DNA of 64,000 nt from an uncultured Parvularculaceae bacterium (GTDB lineage: Bacteria > Pseudomonadota > Alphaproteobacteria > Caulobacterales > Parvularculaceae), in assembly GCA_947259375.1 (NCBI GenBank), contig CAMYLZ010000010.1, forward strand, positions 1-64,000, written 5' to 3'. The translations under genes were made by a program, and so were the position numbers. Under the pieces are notes generated by a model that was given only the letters and a program-made list of their open reading frames with translations, made no database searches and was not told the origin of the DNA. How positions within the stretch are numbered: the first letter of the stretch is position 1; each line of letters opens with the position of its first letter. Shown here piece after piece: positions 24,385-32,579 of this stretch.

Positions 24385-25061
24385 CTCTCCTTCACCCGAT
24401 AACAACAGCGCCGGGCGCCGGCGAGGATATGCTCCTCGCGGGCGACCGCGACGTCCTTGCCCAACACGTCTGAAAAGACCTCAAGCTCGCCGGCGCATAG
24501 CCGGGTGCAGGCTTTCGCCGCCGAACAGATCGGGCAATGGTTCTCGATCAACAACCAGTCGGCGCCGTCCTGCTTCGCTTCGGCCATATAGCCTTCATCG
24601 GCGCGCGCTTTGGCGAGGCGCTTCACCCGCTCGCCGAGCGACCTTGCGGATGACAGTTTGGCGCCATAGGCGGCGCGCTGTTTGTCGCCATGCTGGCGGA
24701 TGAAGCGGGCGAGTCCTTCGGGCCCGAACAGTTCCTCTACGGAATTGATCATCTCCACCGCCAGCGCCTGATGCGCGTCGGGAAAGACGCTGGCCGAGCT
24801 TTCGGTCAGCGTCCACAATTTCACCGGCCGCCCGCGCCCGCGCGCCTCCGACCGGGCGGTGACGAGGCCGTCTTTTTCAAGCTCATACAGTTGCAGCCGC
24901 ACGGCCATGGCGGTGCGTTTGAGCGCCACGCCGAGCGCCCCGGCGCAAAGCGCGCCGCGCCGTTTCAACAGGTCGAGGATTTCGTCCCGCGTCGCCGGGT
25001 TTTTCGTGGGGCTGGCGGGGCTATCGACTTTTTCGATAGCGGGCTTCGATATTTTGCGCAT
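24378..25061 (-). CDS. SufR/DeoR-like winged-helix regulator with C-terminal cysteine cluster
   Basis: A 227-aa regulator. Residues ~25-85 form a winged helix (RDEILDLLKRRGALCAGALGVALKRTAMAVRLQLYELEKDGLV). GRGRPVKLW follows, typical of SufR-type proteins. The C-terminus has Cys near 176, 179, 185, 189 and a CC pair at 219-220 (NHCPICSAAKACTRLC … GARRCCY), probably an Fe-S or metal sensor. Start 25061 (MRKISK) is preferred: the longer frame to 25115 runs through the operators. It is divergent from the VOC gene, with two GAAAG-N6-CTTTC palindromes between them. Likely autorepressed and controlling the flavin-reductase genes. Confidence 0.88.
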   Translation of the reverse strand: MRKISKPAIEKVDSPASPTKNPATRDEILDLLKRRGALCAGALGVALKRTAMAVRLQLYELEKDGLVTARSEARGRGRPVKLWTLTESSASVFPDAHQALAVEMINSVEELFGPEGLARFIRQHGDKQRAAYGAKLSSARSLGERVKRLAKARADEGYMAEAKQDGADWLLIENHCPICSAAKACTRLCAGELEVFSDVLGKDVAVAREEHILAGARRCCYRVKERE

Positions 25062-25072
25062 TCGATATTTAT

Positions 25073-25123
25073 AAAAGTTATTGCTTTCAAAAACAAGCAC
25101 CATTATTGAAAGCATATCCTTTC
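25073..25123. promoter_or_regulatory. Paired operators (GAAAG-N6-CTTTC) between regulator and VOC gene
   Basis: AAAAG-TTATTG-CTTTC at 25073-25088 and GAAAG-CATATC-CTTTC at 25108-25123, starts 35 bp apart. They lie in the 83-base divergent promoter region. The same palindrome occurs twice upstream of the second flavin-reductase gene at the same spacing. The winged-helix regulator next door is the obvious candidate to bind. Confidence 0.75.
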
Positions 25124-25144
25124 GTAAATAACAGGAGGGCCGAC

Positions 25145-25627
25145 ATGACCGAGGCCAAGACGAAAGACCGAACCACCACCGAAAAACCCGCCGCCCAGCG
25201 GCTTGAACATGTCAATCTGATCGTCGTCGATCTCGACGGCGCCGCGCGCTTCCTGCAAGCGGCCTTTCCCGGCTGGCGCCGACGCGGCGAAGGCGACGAC
25301 GCTTGGGAGGGCGCGCCGCGCCGCTGGTTGCATATGGGCGATGACGCCAATTACGTGACGCTCAACGAGTTCAAGCTGCCCGACGCCGCGAAGGGCCGCC
25401 ATCGCGACCTGCAAAGCGCCGAACCGGGGCTTGCGCATATCGGCTTTGAGGTGGCCGATCTCGACGCGGTGCAGCGCCGCCTCGCCGCTGCGGGATACGC
25501 CCCCGATCATACGGGGCCGGACCATCCCCACCGGCGCAATGTCTACTACGTCACCGATGAAGGGCTCGAATTCGAATTCGTCGAATATTCAAGCCGCAAT
25601 CCGGAAGAGAAAAATCTCTATCGATAG
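25145..25627 (+). CDS. VOC-family (glyoxalase/dioxygenase fold) protein
   Basis: A 160-aa VOC superfamily protein: RLEHVNLIVVDLDGAARFLQAAFPGW (first beta-alpha-beta, His as metal ligand), then GLAHIGFEVADLDAVQRRLAAAGY and a terminal LEFEFVEY with Glu. Substrate unknown. AGGAGGGC precedes the ATG at 25145; the frame from 25106 starts inside operator 2. Divergent from the SufR-like regulator and first gene of a probable regulon. Confidence 0.9.
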   Translation: MTEAKTKDRTTTEKPAAQRLEHVNLIVVDLDGAARFLQAAFPGWRRRGEGDDAWEGAPRRWLHMGDDANYVTLNEFKLPDAAKGRHRDLQSAEPGLAHIGFEVADLDAVQRRLAAAGYAPDHTGPDHPHRRNVYYVTDEGLEFEFVEYSSRNPEEKNLYR

Positions 25628-25636
25628 GAGGCTGTG

Positions 25637-25714
25637 ATGCATGTATTCCGTATACAACATGATGGCGGCGAACTCGCCGAATTTCTGCGCCGGCTGATGG
25701 AGCGATCGGGCTAA
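25637..25714 (+). CDS. Possible tiny ORF (25 aa) with strong ribosome site
   Basis: MHVFRIQHDGGELAEFLRRL… preceded by AGGAGG six bases before the ATG. It directly follows the VOC gene stop. The Shine-Dalgarno is the best in the region. The peptide is an amphipathic helix. It could be a leader, a small regulator, or the remnant of a longer gene. No family is recognised. Confidence 0.4.
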   Translation: MHVFRIQHDGGELAEFLRRLMERSG

Positions 25715-25822
25715 AGCCGCGCAAAGACATGAAGGCGGTTCCCCATGGCGCGGCCCGGGGAACCGCAATTTGCACGAAATGCAGGCCGGCGTAATGAACG
25801 CCAAAATTGCGAGATTGAAAAC

Positions 25823-26380
25823 ATGACCACAACCCCGCCCCTTACCGCGCCGATTGTCGGCTTTGTCGGCTCCTCGCGCCGCAAAGGCGATACCGCGGCG
25901 CTCGCCCATGCGGTGTTCGCCCATCTCGACCATGCGGCGTTGATTGACGTCAGCGCACTGAATATCGGTCCTTACGACTATGGCCACGCGCATCGCGACG
26001 ATGATTTCGCGAGCCTCGCCGAAGCCATGGCGGCAGCGCGGGTCATCGTCTTCGCCAGCCCGGTCTATTGGTATTCGATGACCGCGCAAATGAAAGCGGT
26101 GTTCGACCGGCTGTGCGACATGACCGAAATCTACAAGCCGCTGGGCAAGGCGCTCGCCGGCAAATCGATATTCGCGATCGCCACCGGATCTGCGCCCGAG
26201 GCGCCGGCTTCTTTCACCCAACCCTTCGCCGACACGGCCGGCTATTTCGACATGAGCTGGGGCGGCGTCCTTTATGTGCGCGGGCGCGAAATCGACACGC
26301 CTGCCGCCCAAAACGCAGCGCGGCTTTTCGCCGGCGAGATCGCCCGGCATGCGGGCGGGCGCATTGCGGCGCCAGCCTGA
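25823..26380 (+). CDS. NAD(P)H-dependent flavin reductase (flavodoxin-like), copy 1
   Basis: A 185-aa FMN_red/flavodoxin_2-like protein: IVGFVGSSRRKGDTAALAHAVF (FMN phosphate loop), then VIVFASPVYWYSMTAQMKAVFDRL and a GKSIFAIATGSAP strand. It probably reduces FMN, quinones or related acceptors. The ATG has only a weak ribosome site. About half its residues match the second copy at 26565. Confidence 0.9.
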   Translation: MTTTPPLTAPIVGFVGSSRRKGDTAALAHAVFAHLDHAALIDVSALNIGPYDYGHAHRDDDFASLAEAMAAARVIVFASPVYWYSMTAQMKAVFDRLCDMTEIYKPLGKALAGKSIFAIATGSAPEAPASFTQPFADTAGYFDMSWGGVLYVRGREIDTPAAQNAARLFAGEIARHAGGRIAAPA

Positions 26381-26412
26381 CGGCGGGCCGGCGGTTTGGA
26401 TCTGCACGTTTC

Positions 26413-26462
26413 GAAAGCTATTGCTTTCGATAAAAATCTGTTTATGGAAAGCAATAACTTTC
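26413..26462. promoter_or_regulatory. Second pair of GAAAG-N6-CTTTC operators
   Basis: GAAAG-CTATTG-CTTTC at 26413-26428 lies inside a perfect 20-base palindrome TCGAAAGC-TATT-GCTTTCGA. GAAAG-CAATAA-CTTTC lies at 26447-26462, starts 34 bp apart. The two halves together form a larger 20-bp inverted repeat with one mismatch. They sit 103 bases upstream of the second flavin-reductase ATG. Confidence 0.8.
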
Positions 26463-26564
26463 GAAAAATGCGGGCGCGCCGGCGCGGCCTGCCCCACCCC
26501 TTGCCCAAACCAGGGCCGCGCGGATGCGCCCGCATTGCCGTAACAACAATCGGAGTTCTCACCT

Positions 26565-27101
26565 ATGACCACATCTGACGGCAAGATTATCGGCCTGCTC
26601 GCCTCGGCGCGGTCCGACGGCAATACGGCGACGCTCGCAAAAGCGGTGTTCGCAAGGCTGGAAAACGCAACATTGCTGAATGTCGGCAATCTGAGCATTG
26701 CGCCTTTTTCTTACGACAACGCGCATGAAAATGATGATTTTCCCGATCTTGCCGAAGTGATGGCCTCGGCGCGCGCGCTCGTCTTCGCCAGTCCGGTTTA
26801 CTGGTATTCGATGTCGGCGCAGATGAAGACGATGTTCGATCGCATGACCGACATGACGCGGTTTTACAAACCGTTGGGCAAGGCGCTCGCCGGCAAGGCG
26901 ATGTTCACGATCAGCACCGGCTCCGGCCCCGCCGCGCCTGATTCCTTCACCCAGCCTTTCGCCGACACGGCCGCCTATTTCAACATGACATGGGGCGGCG
27001 GCCTGCATGCGCCGGGCGGCGAGGCCGCCAGCGCCGAAAGCGCGGCGGCGGCCGTTGAATTTGCAGCTAAGATCAACGCGCTGGCAAGCATCGACGCCTG
27101 A
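26565..27101 (+). CDS. NAD(P)H-dependent flavin reductase, copy 2
   Basis: A 178-aa paralogue of the preceding reductase, with IIGLLASARSDGNTATLAKAVF, ALVFASPVYWYSMSAQMKTMFDRM and GKAMFTISTGSGP in equivalent places. CGGAG precedes the ATG by eight bases. The promoter carries its own operator pair, so the two copies may be separately but similarly controlled. Confidence 0.92.
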   Translation: MTTSDGKIIGLLASARSDGNTATLAKAVFARLENATLLNVGNLSIAPFSYDNAHENDDFPDLAEVMASARALVFASPVYWYSMSAQMKTMFDRMTDMTRFYKPLGKALAGKAMFTISTGSGPAAPDSFTQPFADTAAYFNMTWGGGLHAPGGEAASAESAAAAVEFAAKINALASIDA

Positions 27102-27388
27102 CACCGCGCCGCCAGAGCCGGCGCAACGCCCGCCCCGCGCTTCATGTCCGCCATACCCTCTCATCGCGCGCCGCCTTACGGCGTTTTCATGGCCGGCGCC
27201 GCGCGAAGCGCCTATCTTCCGCCGCTTTTGCGGGCGAGAACCCCACCTTGGACCCTGCGCATGGGCCGGGCCCCTCTCCGCGCGCAGGGCTCGCGCAGAT
27301 CCGCCGCCCGGTAGGAAACCGGCCCAAAGCGTGCAAGAAATGAAGGCGTTGAGGACAAGACGCGCGCGGCGCGTATGTTTGAGTGGGT
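27102..27388. other. Gap of 287 bases before PBP1A
   Basis: GC-rich, no supported ORF on either strand. A GC hairpin near 27262-27297 (CTGCGC…GCGCAG around GGGCC) could end transcription. The rest is probably the promoter of the PBP gene. Confidence 0.4.
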
Positions 27389-29479
27389 ATGGGCGACAAA
27401 GAACGAGCGAAGGCCGGGGTGACCTCGACGCTTTGGGCGGATCTAAAACGCGGGGCGGCGGCCTTTCGCGGCGATTTCGGGCGGCTGTTGAAGCGCCCGG
27501 CCCGGCAAACGCCGCGCGAGCCTTATGCGGAGGCGACGAAATATCCCAAACGCCCCGGCGACGGCGCGGCCTGGCGGGAGCTTTTCGGCTCGACCGCGCT
27601 GGCGCTTGTCTCTATCGGTTTTCTCGGCGCAATCGTCGTTACCGGCTTCGCCTTCATCACCATGGCGCCGCGGGTGCCGGACGGCGCGGATCTGTGGAAC
27701 GTCAATCGCCAGGCGGCGATCATCGTGCTCGACCGCAATGGCGAGGAGATCGCCGCGCGCGGCGCGCGCTATGGCGAACATGTGGACCCGGCGGAGCTGC
27801 CCGATCATTTGATCAAGGCGATCCTCGCCACCGAGGACCGCCGCTTTTACGACCATCCCGGCATCGACTGGCGCGGCGCGGTGCGGGCGATGCTGGCCAA
27901 TCTGCGCTCCGGCGGCATCGCCGAAGGCGGTTCGACCATCACCCAGCAACTGGCGAAAAACCTCTTCCTGTCGCCGGAGCAAACCTATAGCCGCAAGGCG
28001 CGCGAGGCGCTGCTCGCCCTGTGGCTCGAAGGCCATTATTCGAAAGACGAGATTCTCTCGCTTTATCTCAATCGCATCTATTTCGGCGCCGGCGCCTATG
28101 GGGTGGAAAGCGCGGCGCAGACTTATTTCGGCAAATCGGCCCGCGATGTCAGCCTTGCCGAGGCGGCGATGCTCGCCGGCCTGCCGAAAGCGCCCTCGAC
28201 CTATGCGCCGACGCAAAACCCGCAAGGGGCGCAGCGTCGCGCGGCGGCGGTGCTCGATAATCTGCTCGAGATCGGCGAAATCGAACCCTTCGCCGCCCGC
28301 GAAGCGCGCTTGCAGCCGCCGACGATCGTCCGCCAGAATATCGACAGCGATCTCGGCTATTTTTTCGACTACGCCGCGGCGGAAGCGAAAAAGCGCGCGC
28401 CCAACGCCGCCGGCGACGTCATCGTCACCACCACGATCGACCAGAAATTGCAGCGCGATGCGGAAGCCGCGGTCAAGGCCGCGCTTACCGTTGAGGCGCG
28501 CCTCAAAGGCGCCGACCAGGCGGCGCTGGTCGCTTTTGACGAGACCGGCGCCATGCGCGCCATGGTGGGCGGCCGAAGCTACAAGGAAAGCCAGTTCAAC
28601 CGCGCGGTGCAGGCCAAGCGCCAGCCGGGCTCCGCGTTCAAACCATTCGTATATGTCGCAGCGATGGAAGCGGGGCTGACCCCCAATTCGCGCTTTGTCG
28701 ACCAGCCAATCGATATTGGCGGCTGGAAGCCTTCCAATTACACGCCGGGCTATGCGGGGCCGGTGCGCTTGTCCGAAGCGCTGGCGAAATCAATCAACAC
28801 CATCGCCGTTCAGGTGACCGAACAGATCGGCCGCGGCAAGGTGGTCGAGGCCGCCAAGCGCCTCGGCATTCGTTCGGAAATCGCGCCGCACCGCTCGATC
28901 GCGCTCGGCGCCGTCGATGTCACGCTCGATGAACTGACCGGCGCCTATATCCCCTTCGCCCGCGACGGCCTCGCGCCGCAGCCCTATGCCATCGAAAAGA
29001 TCGAGACCCGCGACGGCGAGATCTTGTACCGGCGCCAGAACGCCAATCCGGCGCGGGTGATGAGCCGCGACGTGGCGCGCCAAATGAACCATCTGCTGTA
29101 TCAGGTGATGCTGTCGGGCACCGGGCGGCGGGCCTATCTCGGCCGGCGCCATGCGGCGGGCAAGACCGGCACCACCAATGACTGGCGCGATGCATGGTTC
29201 GTCGGCTACACGCCGCAATTGATCGCCGGCGTCTGGGTCGGCAATGACGATTACACGCCGATGGACAAGGTCACCGGCGGCTCAATCCCGGCGCTGGTCT
29301 GGAAGGAATTCATGCTGTCCGCCCATCAGGGCCTGCGCGTCGAAGACATGGAAGGGGCCTATCCGGCGGCGTCCTACGCCGCCGAGCCGGTGCTGCTTGA
29401 TTTTTACACGGATGTCTCGCGCAGCTTTGGCCGCGTGCGCCGCGACGGCAATGAGCGGCGCGGGCGGCGCTTGCGCTAG
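27389..29479 (+). CDS. mrcA: Penicillin-binding protein 1A (bifunctional transglycosylase/transpeptidase)
   Basis: A 696-aa class A PBP. Cytoplasmic N-terminus of ~65 residues, one membrane helix (LALVSIGFLGAIVVTGFAFI), then the GT51 domain with the catalytic Glu in ATEDRRFYDHPGIDW and GGSTITQQLAKNLF. The transpeptidase domain has SxxK in QPGSAFKPF (Ser about 415), SIN in AKSINTIA, and KTG in AAGKTGTTNDW (about 592). It polymerises and crosslinks peptidoglycan. ATG 27389 is preferred over the in-frame GTG at 27383. The C-terminus lacks the long tail of some homologues. Confidence 0.96.
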   Translation: MGDKERAKAGVTSTLWADLKRGAAAFRGDFGRLLKRPARQTPREPYAEATKYPKRPGDGAAWRELFGSTALALVSIGFLGAIVVTGFAFITMAPRVPDGADLWNVNRQAAIIVLDRNGEEIAARGARYGEHVDPAELPDHLIKAILATEDRRFYDHPGIDWRGAVRAMLANLRSGGIAEGGSTITQQLAKNLFLSPEQTYSRKAREALLALWLEGHYSKDEILSLYLNRIYFGAGAYGVESAAQTYFGKSARDVSLAEAAMLAGLPKAPSTYAPTQNPQGAQRRAAAVLDNLLEIGEIEPFAAREARLQPPTIVRQNIDSDLGYFFDYAAAEAKKRAPNAAGDVIVTTTIDQKLQRDAEAAVKAALTVEARLKGADQAALVAFDETGAMRAMVGGRSYKESQFNRAVQAKRQPGSAFKPFVYVAAMEAGLTPNSRFVDQPIDIGGWKPSNYTPGYAGPVRLSEALAKSINTIAVQVTEQIGRGKVVEAAKRLGIRSEIAPHRSIALGAVDVTLDELTGAYIPFARDGLAPQPYAIEKIETRDGEILYRRQNANPARVMSRDVARQMNHLLYQVMLSGTGRRAYLGRRHAAGKTGTTNDWRDAWFVGYTPQLIAGVWVGNDDYTPMDKVTGGSIPALVWKEFMLSAHQGLRVEDMEGAYPAASYAAEPVLLDFYTDVSRSFGRVRRDGNERRGRRLR

Positions 29480-29643
29480 GCGCCCGCCCGATCATCGAAA
29501 TCGGCCATTGAAACCGCTTGCAGACCCTGGTTGCAAAGCTTGGTTACCGGCGATCACAATCGCGCGGGGCGGCGCCTTTGCGGATTGCCGCCAGCGCCCG
29601 CCCTGCCCATTATACCGGTTTCGCTTCAGGGGTGAGACTTGGA

Positions 29644-30570
29644 ATGGATGTCCTTGACGACGTATTGAGTACGCTGGCGCTGAAAGGCGTGCTTTATTTT
29701 CGTACGGATTTTTCCGGTCCGTGGAGCGTGCAGGTGCCGAACCTTGAGGGCGCGGCGCGCTTTCACCTGGTGGTCGAGGGCGAATGCCATGTGAGCGTCG
29801 CCGGCGGCGCCGACATCACCTTGCGCGCCGGCGACCTCGTGCTGATCCCCGCCGGCGCATCCCACATTCTTTCCGAACAGCCCGCCGACAGCGCGCCGCC
29901 GCTCGAAACCGTGCTTGAACGGGCCGGCTATGACGGCAAGGGCGTGCTCGCGATTAATGATGGCGACGCCGCCGCCAAGACGCAGATGGTTTGCGGGCAT
30001 TTCACCTTTCGCGACGGCGCCGACCACCCGCTCCTTCGCGCCCTGCCGCCGCAACTCGTCATCACCGCCGGCGACCGCGCCCGCGCGCCGCTGCTCGATG
30101 AAACGCTGCGGCTGCTGACCCGGCGGATTTTCGAGGCCGGCCCCGGCTCATGCGTCGCTGTTACCCGGCTGTCTGAAGCCGCCTTTGTCGAATTATTGCG
30201 CGCCGGCGTGCGCGAAGCGCCGGAAATGGCCTCGGTCCTGGCGGCGCTGGCTGACAAGCAAATCGGCCGCTCACTCGAAATCATGCATGCGCGCCCGCAA
30301 GAGGTCTGGACGGTGGAGACGCTCGCCCAGGAGGCCGGCATGTCGCGCAGCCGTTTCGCGGAGAAATTCCGCGGGCTTATCGGCATGAGCCCGCTCGCCT
30401 ATCTGAGCGAATGGCGGCTGCAAAAAGCCCTGTCGCTGCTTGATAATGGCGGATGCACGGTGCAACAGGCCGCGGCCCGCTCCGGTTATCAGAGCGCTGC
30501 GGCGTTCTCGCGGGCCTTTTCGGCGAAATTCGGCGCGGCCCCGACGGCCTATCGGCGGCTTCACGCTTGA
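29644..30570 (+). CDS. AraC-family regulator with cupin sensor domain
   Basis: A 308-aa protein. Residues ~1-150 form a cupin (Cupin_6/AraC_binding) domain: FHLVVEGECHVSVAGG, LRAGDLVLIPAGASH. Residues ~205-305 hold the AraC DNA-binding domain with two HTHs: VETLAQEAGMSRSRFAEKFRGLIG, and VQQAAARSGYQSAAAFSRAFSAKFG. The ATG at 29644 follows GGGGTGAG; the 42-residue extension is rejected. The next gene (YHS protein, same strand) or itself may be the target. Confidence 0.93.
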   Translation: MDVLDDVLSTLALKGVLYFRTDFSGPWSVQVPNLEGAARFHLVVEGECHVSVAGGADITLRAGDLVLIPAGASHILSEQPADSAPPLETVLERAGYDGKGVLAINDGDAAAKTQMVCGHFTFRDGADHPLLRALPPQLVITAGDRARAPLLDETLRLLTRRIFEAGPGSCVAVTRLSEAAFVELLRAGVREAPEMASVLAALADKQIGRSLEIMHARPQEVWTVETLAQEAGMSRSRFAEKFRGLIGMSPLAYLSEWRLQKALSLLDNGGCTVQQAAARSGYQSAAAFSRAFSAKFGAAPTAYRRLHA

Positions 30571-30743
30571 AATTTTGCAGATCGTCCGGAAGAGATTGCC
30601 GATAATCCCGTTCTTCCGCGCAAATATTGATTGATCGTCCCAACCCTCACAAATCATCCTCATCAACAAGGCAACGACGCTGCACCCGCTTCAACGCCCT
30701 CGCGGCCGGCGATTGTCACTGTACCGATTGAAAGGATGTTACG

Positions 30744-31223
30744 ATGATTAAGAAGACTCTTCCCGTTATCGCACTTGCCGTCGCGGCTGTTGCTTCGCCG
30801 GCTTTCGCTGCTGACGAAAACAACGTTGTTCCGGGCATGACCGCCGCTGGCGCGCCGCTCGGCCTGCATGGCGTTGACCCGGTTGCGTTTGTCGAGCTCG
30901 GCAACCGCGTTGACGGCACCGCTGAATACACCGCCATCCACGACGGCGTTGCTTACTACTTCGCCAGCCGCGACAACATGAACAACTTCCGTCGCTCGCC
31001 GGAGAAGTTCATCCCGGCCAATGGCGGCTTTTGCACTTTCGGCGTTTCCGTCGGCAAGAAATTCGACGGCGACCCGCAATTCTCTGACGTTCACAACGGC
31101 ACGCTCTATGTCTTCCTGAACGAAGAGATCTTCCGCATGTACCAGAAAGACAAAGACGGCACGATCAAGAAAGCCGCCGACAACTGGAAGAAGATCAAGC
31201 ACACCGCATCTGCCGAGCTCTAA
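30744..31223 (+). CDS. Secreted YHS-domain protein
   Basis: A 159-aa protein with a signal peptide (MIKKTLPVIALAVAAVASPAFA-AD). The mature part has the YHS-like fold (GLHGVDPVAFVELGNRVDG, AYYFASRDNMNNFRRSPEKF and GGFCTFGVSVGKK). YHS domains bind metals in copper-related enzymes. A good AAAGGAT ribosome site lies before the ATG. Codon choice (many GTT, GCT) differs from neighbours, which suggests high expression. A strong hairpin follows the stop. Confidence 0.9.
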   Translation: MIKKTLPVIALAVAAVASPAFAADENNVVPGMTAAGAPLGLHGVDPVAFVELGNRVDGTAEYTAIHDGVAYYFASRDNMNNFRRSPEKFIPANGGFCTFGVSVGKKFDGDPQFSDVHNGTLYVFLNEEIFRMYQKDKDGTIKKAADNWKKIKHTASAEL

Positions 31224-31240
31224 GAGCCCTCGGTAAATTC

Positions 31241-31276
31241 GCGGCGCGCCAGTTGGTTTCAACAACGGCGCGCCGC
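31241..31276 (+). terminator. Long hairpin after the YHS gene
   Basis: GCGGCGCGCC / GGCGCGCCGC (10 bp), extended by GTTG/CAAC inside, and followed by CCTTTGC. There is no long T run, so termination may be partial, allowing a share of read-through into the VOC and MAPEG genes. Confidence 0.65.
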
Positions 31277-31298
31277 CCTTTGCAAAAGGATCAACGCC

Positions 31299-31685
31299 AT
31301 GACCACTATCGACCATCTCAGCGTCGGCGTCCCGGCCCTCGACAGCGCGGTTGCGTTTTATGACGGCCTGCTCGACACGATCGGCGTCGCCCGTCTCGCG
31401 ACCACGGACGGTTTCGCCGCTTACGGCGTCGGCTCGCCGGCGTTCCTGTTGATGCTGCCGTTTGACGGCAATGCGCCGACTTCCGGCAACGGCGTGCACA
31501 TCGCATTTCGCGCACCGGCCAAAGAGGCCGTCGACGCGTTCCACAAATTCGCCATCGACAATGGCGGCGCGTGCGAAGGCGCGCCCGGCCCGCGCGACGG
31601 CTATCCGATGGATGTACACACCGCTTATGTGCGCGACCCGTTCGGCAACAAGCTGGAAGTCATTTTCAACGGCTTCGCAGCGTAA
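31299..31685 (+). CDS. VOC-family protein (glyoxalase-like)
   Basis: A 128-aa VOC protein: MTTIDHLSVGVPALDSAVAFYDGLLDTIG, VHIAFRAPAKEAVDAFH, a central GPRDGYPMDVHTAYVRDPFGNKLEVIF with the metal-ligand Glu. AAGGAT precedes the ATG. It lies between the YHS and MAPEG genes on the same strand with short spacers, so it is probably partly cotranscribed. Substrate unknown. Confidence 0.92.
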   Translation: MTTIDHLSVGVPALDSAVAFYDGLLDTIGVARLATTDGFAAYGVGSPAFLLMLPFDGNAPTSGNGVHIAFRAPAKEAVDAFHKFAIDNGGACEGAPGPRDGYPMDVHTAYVRDPFGNKLEVIFNGFAA

Positions 31686-31703
31686 GGCAGCAGGGGAAAA
31701 CAC

Positions 31704-32114
31704 ATGGAAACCGCATTCTTATATCTGACGCTGTCGGGCGTTCTCACCATCTTGATGTGGACGCCTTATATCGTGGCGCGGATCTTCGTCTGGGGGCCGC
31801 TCACCTTTCTCGGCAATTATCCGAAAGGGTTTCCCGCCGAGCAGCCGACGCCCCCGCTCTGGGCGCAACGGGCCCAGCGCGCGCATCTGAACATGGTCGA
31901 GACCATGCCGGCCTTTATCGCCGTCATTCTCGGCGCAGATTACCTGCTTGGCGAAGCCGCCGGTCCGGTGATCGGCTTCTGGGCGCAGGTCTTCTTCTTT
32001 GCCCGCGTGGTGCATGCGGTGGTCTATATTCTTGGCGTTCCGGCGCTGCGCACGCCCACCTATCTCGTTTCATGGGCTGCGATTCTCATGATTGCCCGTG
32101 AGGTTCTGCTATAG
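31704..32114 (+). CDS. MAPEG-family membrane protein
   Basis: A 136-aa, four-helix membrane protein. The MAPEG signature RAHLNMVETMPAFIAVIL lies in the second helix region, followed by FFFARVVHAVVYILGVPALRT. Family members conjugate glutathione or isomerise lipids; bacterial roles are mostly unclear. It follows the VOC gene by 18 bases, with AGGGGAAAA ahead of the ATG, and is closed by a terminator. Confidence 0.93.
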   Translation: METAFLYLTLSGVLTILMWTPYIVARIFVWGPLTFLGNYPKGFPAEQPTPPLWAQRAQRAHLNMVETMPAFIAVILGADYLLGEAAGPVIGFWAQVFFFARVVHAVVYILGVPALRTPTYLVSWAAILMIAREVLL

Positions 32115-32159
32115 GGCCCTTGCGTCCCGTTGCTACGGCCCATCCTTACGGAGCATGAA

Positions 32160-32216
32160 GATGCGGGGGCGCCGGCCTCCCGACCATGACTGGTTCCCCC
32201 GCATCGCTTTTCTTTT
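32160..32216 (+). terminator. Terminator after the MAPEG gene
   Basis: GATGCGGGGG (32160-32169) and CCCCCGCATC (32196-32205) form a perfect 10-bp stem, followed by GCTTTTCTTTT. It ends the AraC/YHS/VOC/MAPEG group. Confidence 0.8.
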
Positions 32217-32343
32217 GGGACAATCCGGCCTCTCCGGGCGATTTGCTCAAATCAACCACCCTCGCCCGGAAAATAACGTATTCTGAACTTTCTTGCGCCA
32301 TAACCGATATCCAGATGGAAAAAGTCCATCGGAAGTGAACGTT

Positions 32344-32565
32344 ATGTTGGCGAGCGGAAAAGCAGCAGGAAAAGCGATCGTTAAGGACGCCGTCTATTAC
32401 GGCCCTGGCGCCGTGGCGCTCCGGGCGCCTGCCGGCGAATATGACATCGAACGCAATTGCGACTGCATCGGCTTTTGCGATTGCAATGGCGACATCGCCT
32501 TCACGCTGTCGCTCGACGCTTTCATCCAATATCTCAATGAAGGCCGCATCGCGCTGGTGGGTTAA
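32344..32565 (+). CDS. Small protein with a CDC-x3-CDC cysteine motif
   Basis: 73 aa from ATG 32344 (MLASGKAAGKAIVKDAVYYG). The core NCDCIGFCDCNGDIAFTLSL has four cysteines in a CDC…CDC layout, likely to bind metal or form disulphides, inside a predicted beta-rich small domain. GGAAGTG lies eight bases before the ATG. An in-frame TTG at 32293 is not supported. No family recognised. Confidence 0.65.
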   Translation: MLASGKAAGKAIVKDAVYYGPGAVALRAPAGEYDIERNCDCIGFCDCNGDIAFTLSLDAFIQYLNEGRIALVG

Positions 32566-32579
32566 CCGCGCGGCGGCGT

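Noticed and set aside
27007-27990. 327-aa plus frame before PBP1A
   Set aside because: Low-complexity Arg/Pro shadow overlapping two real genes in other frames.
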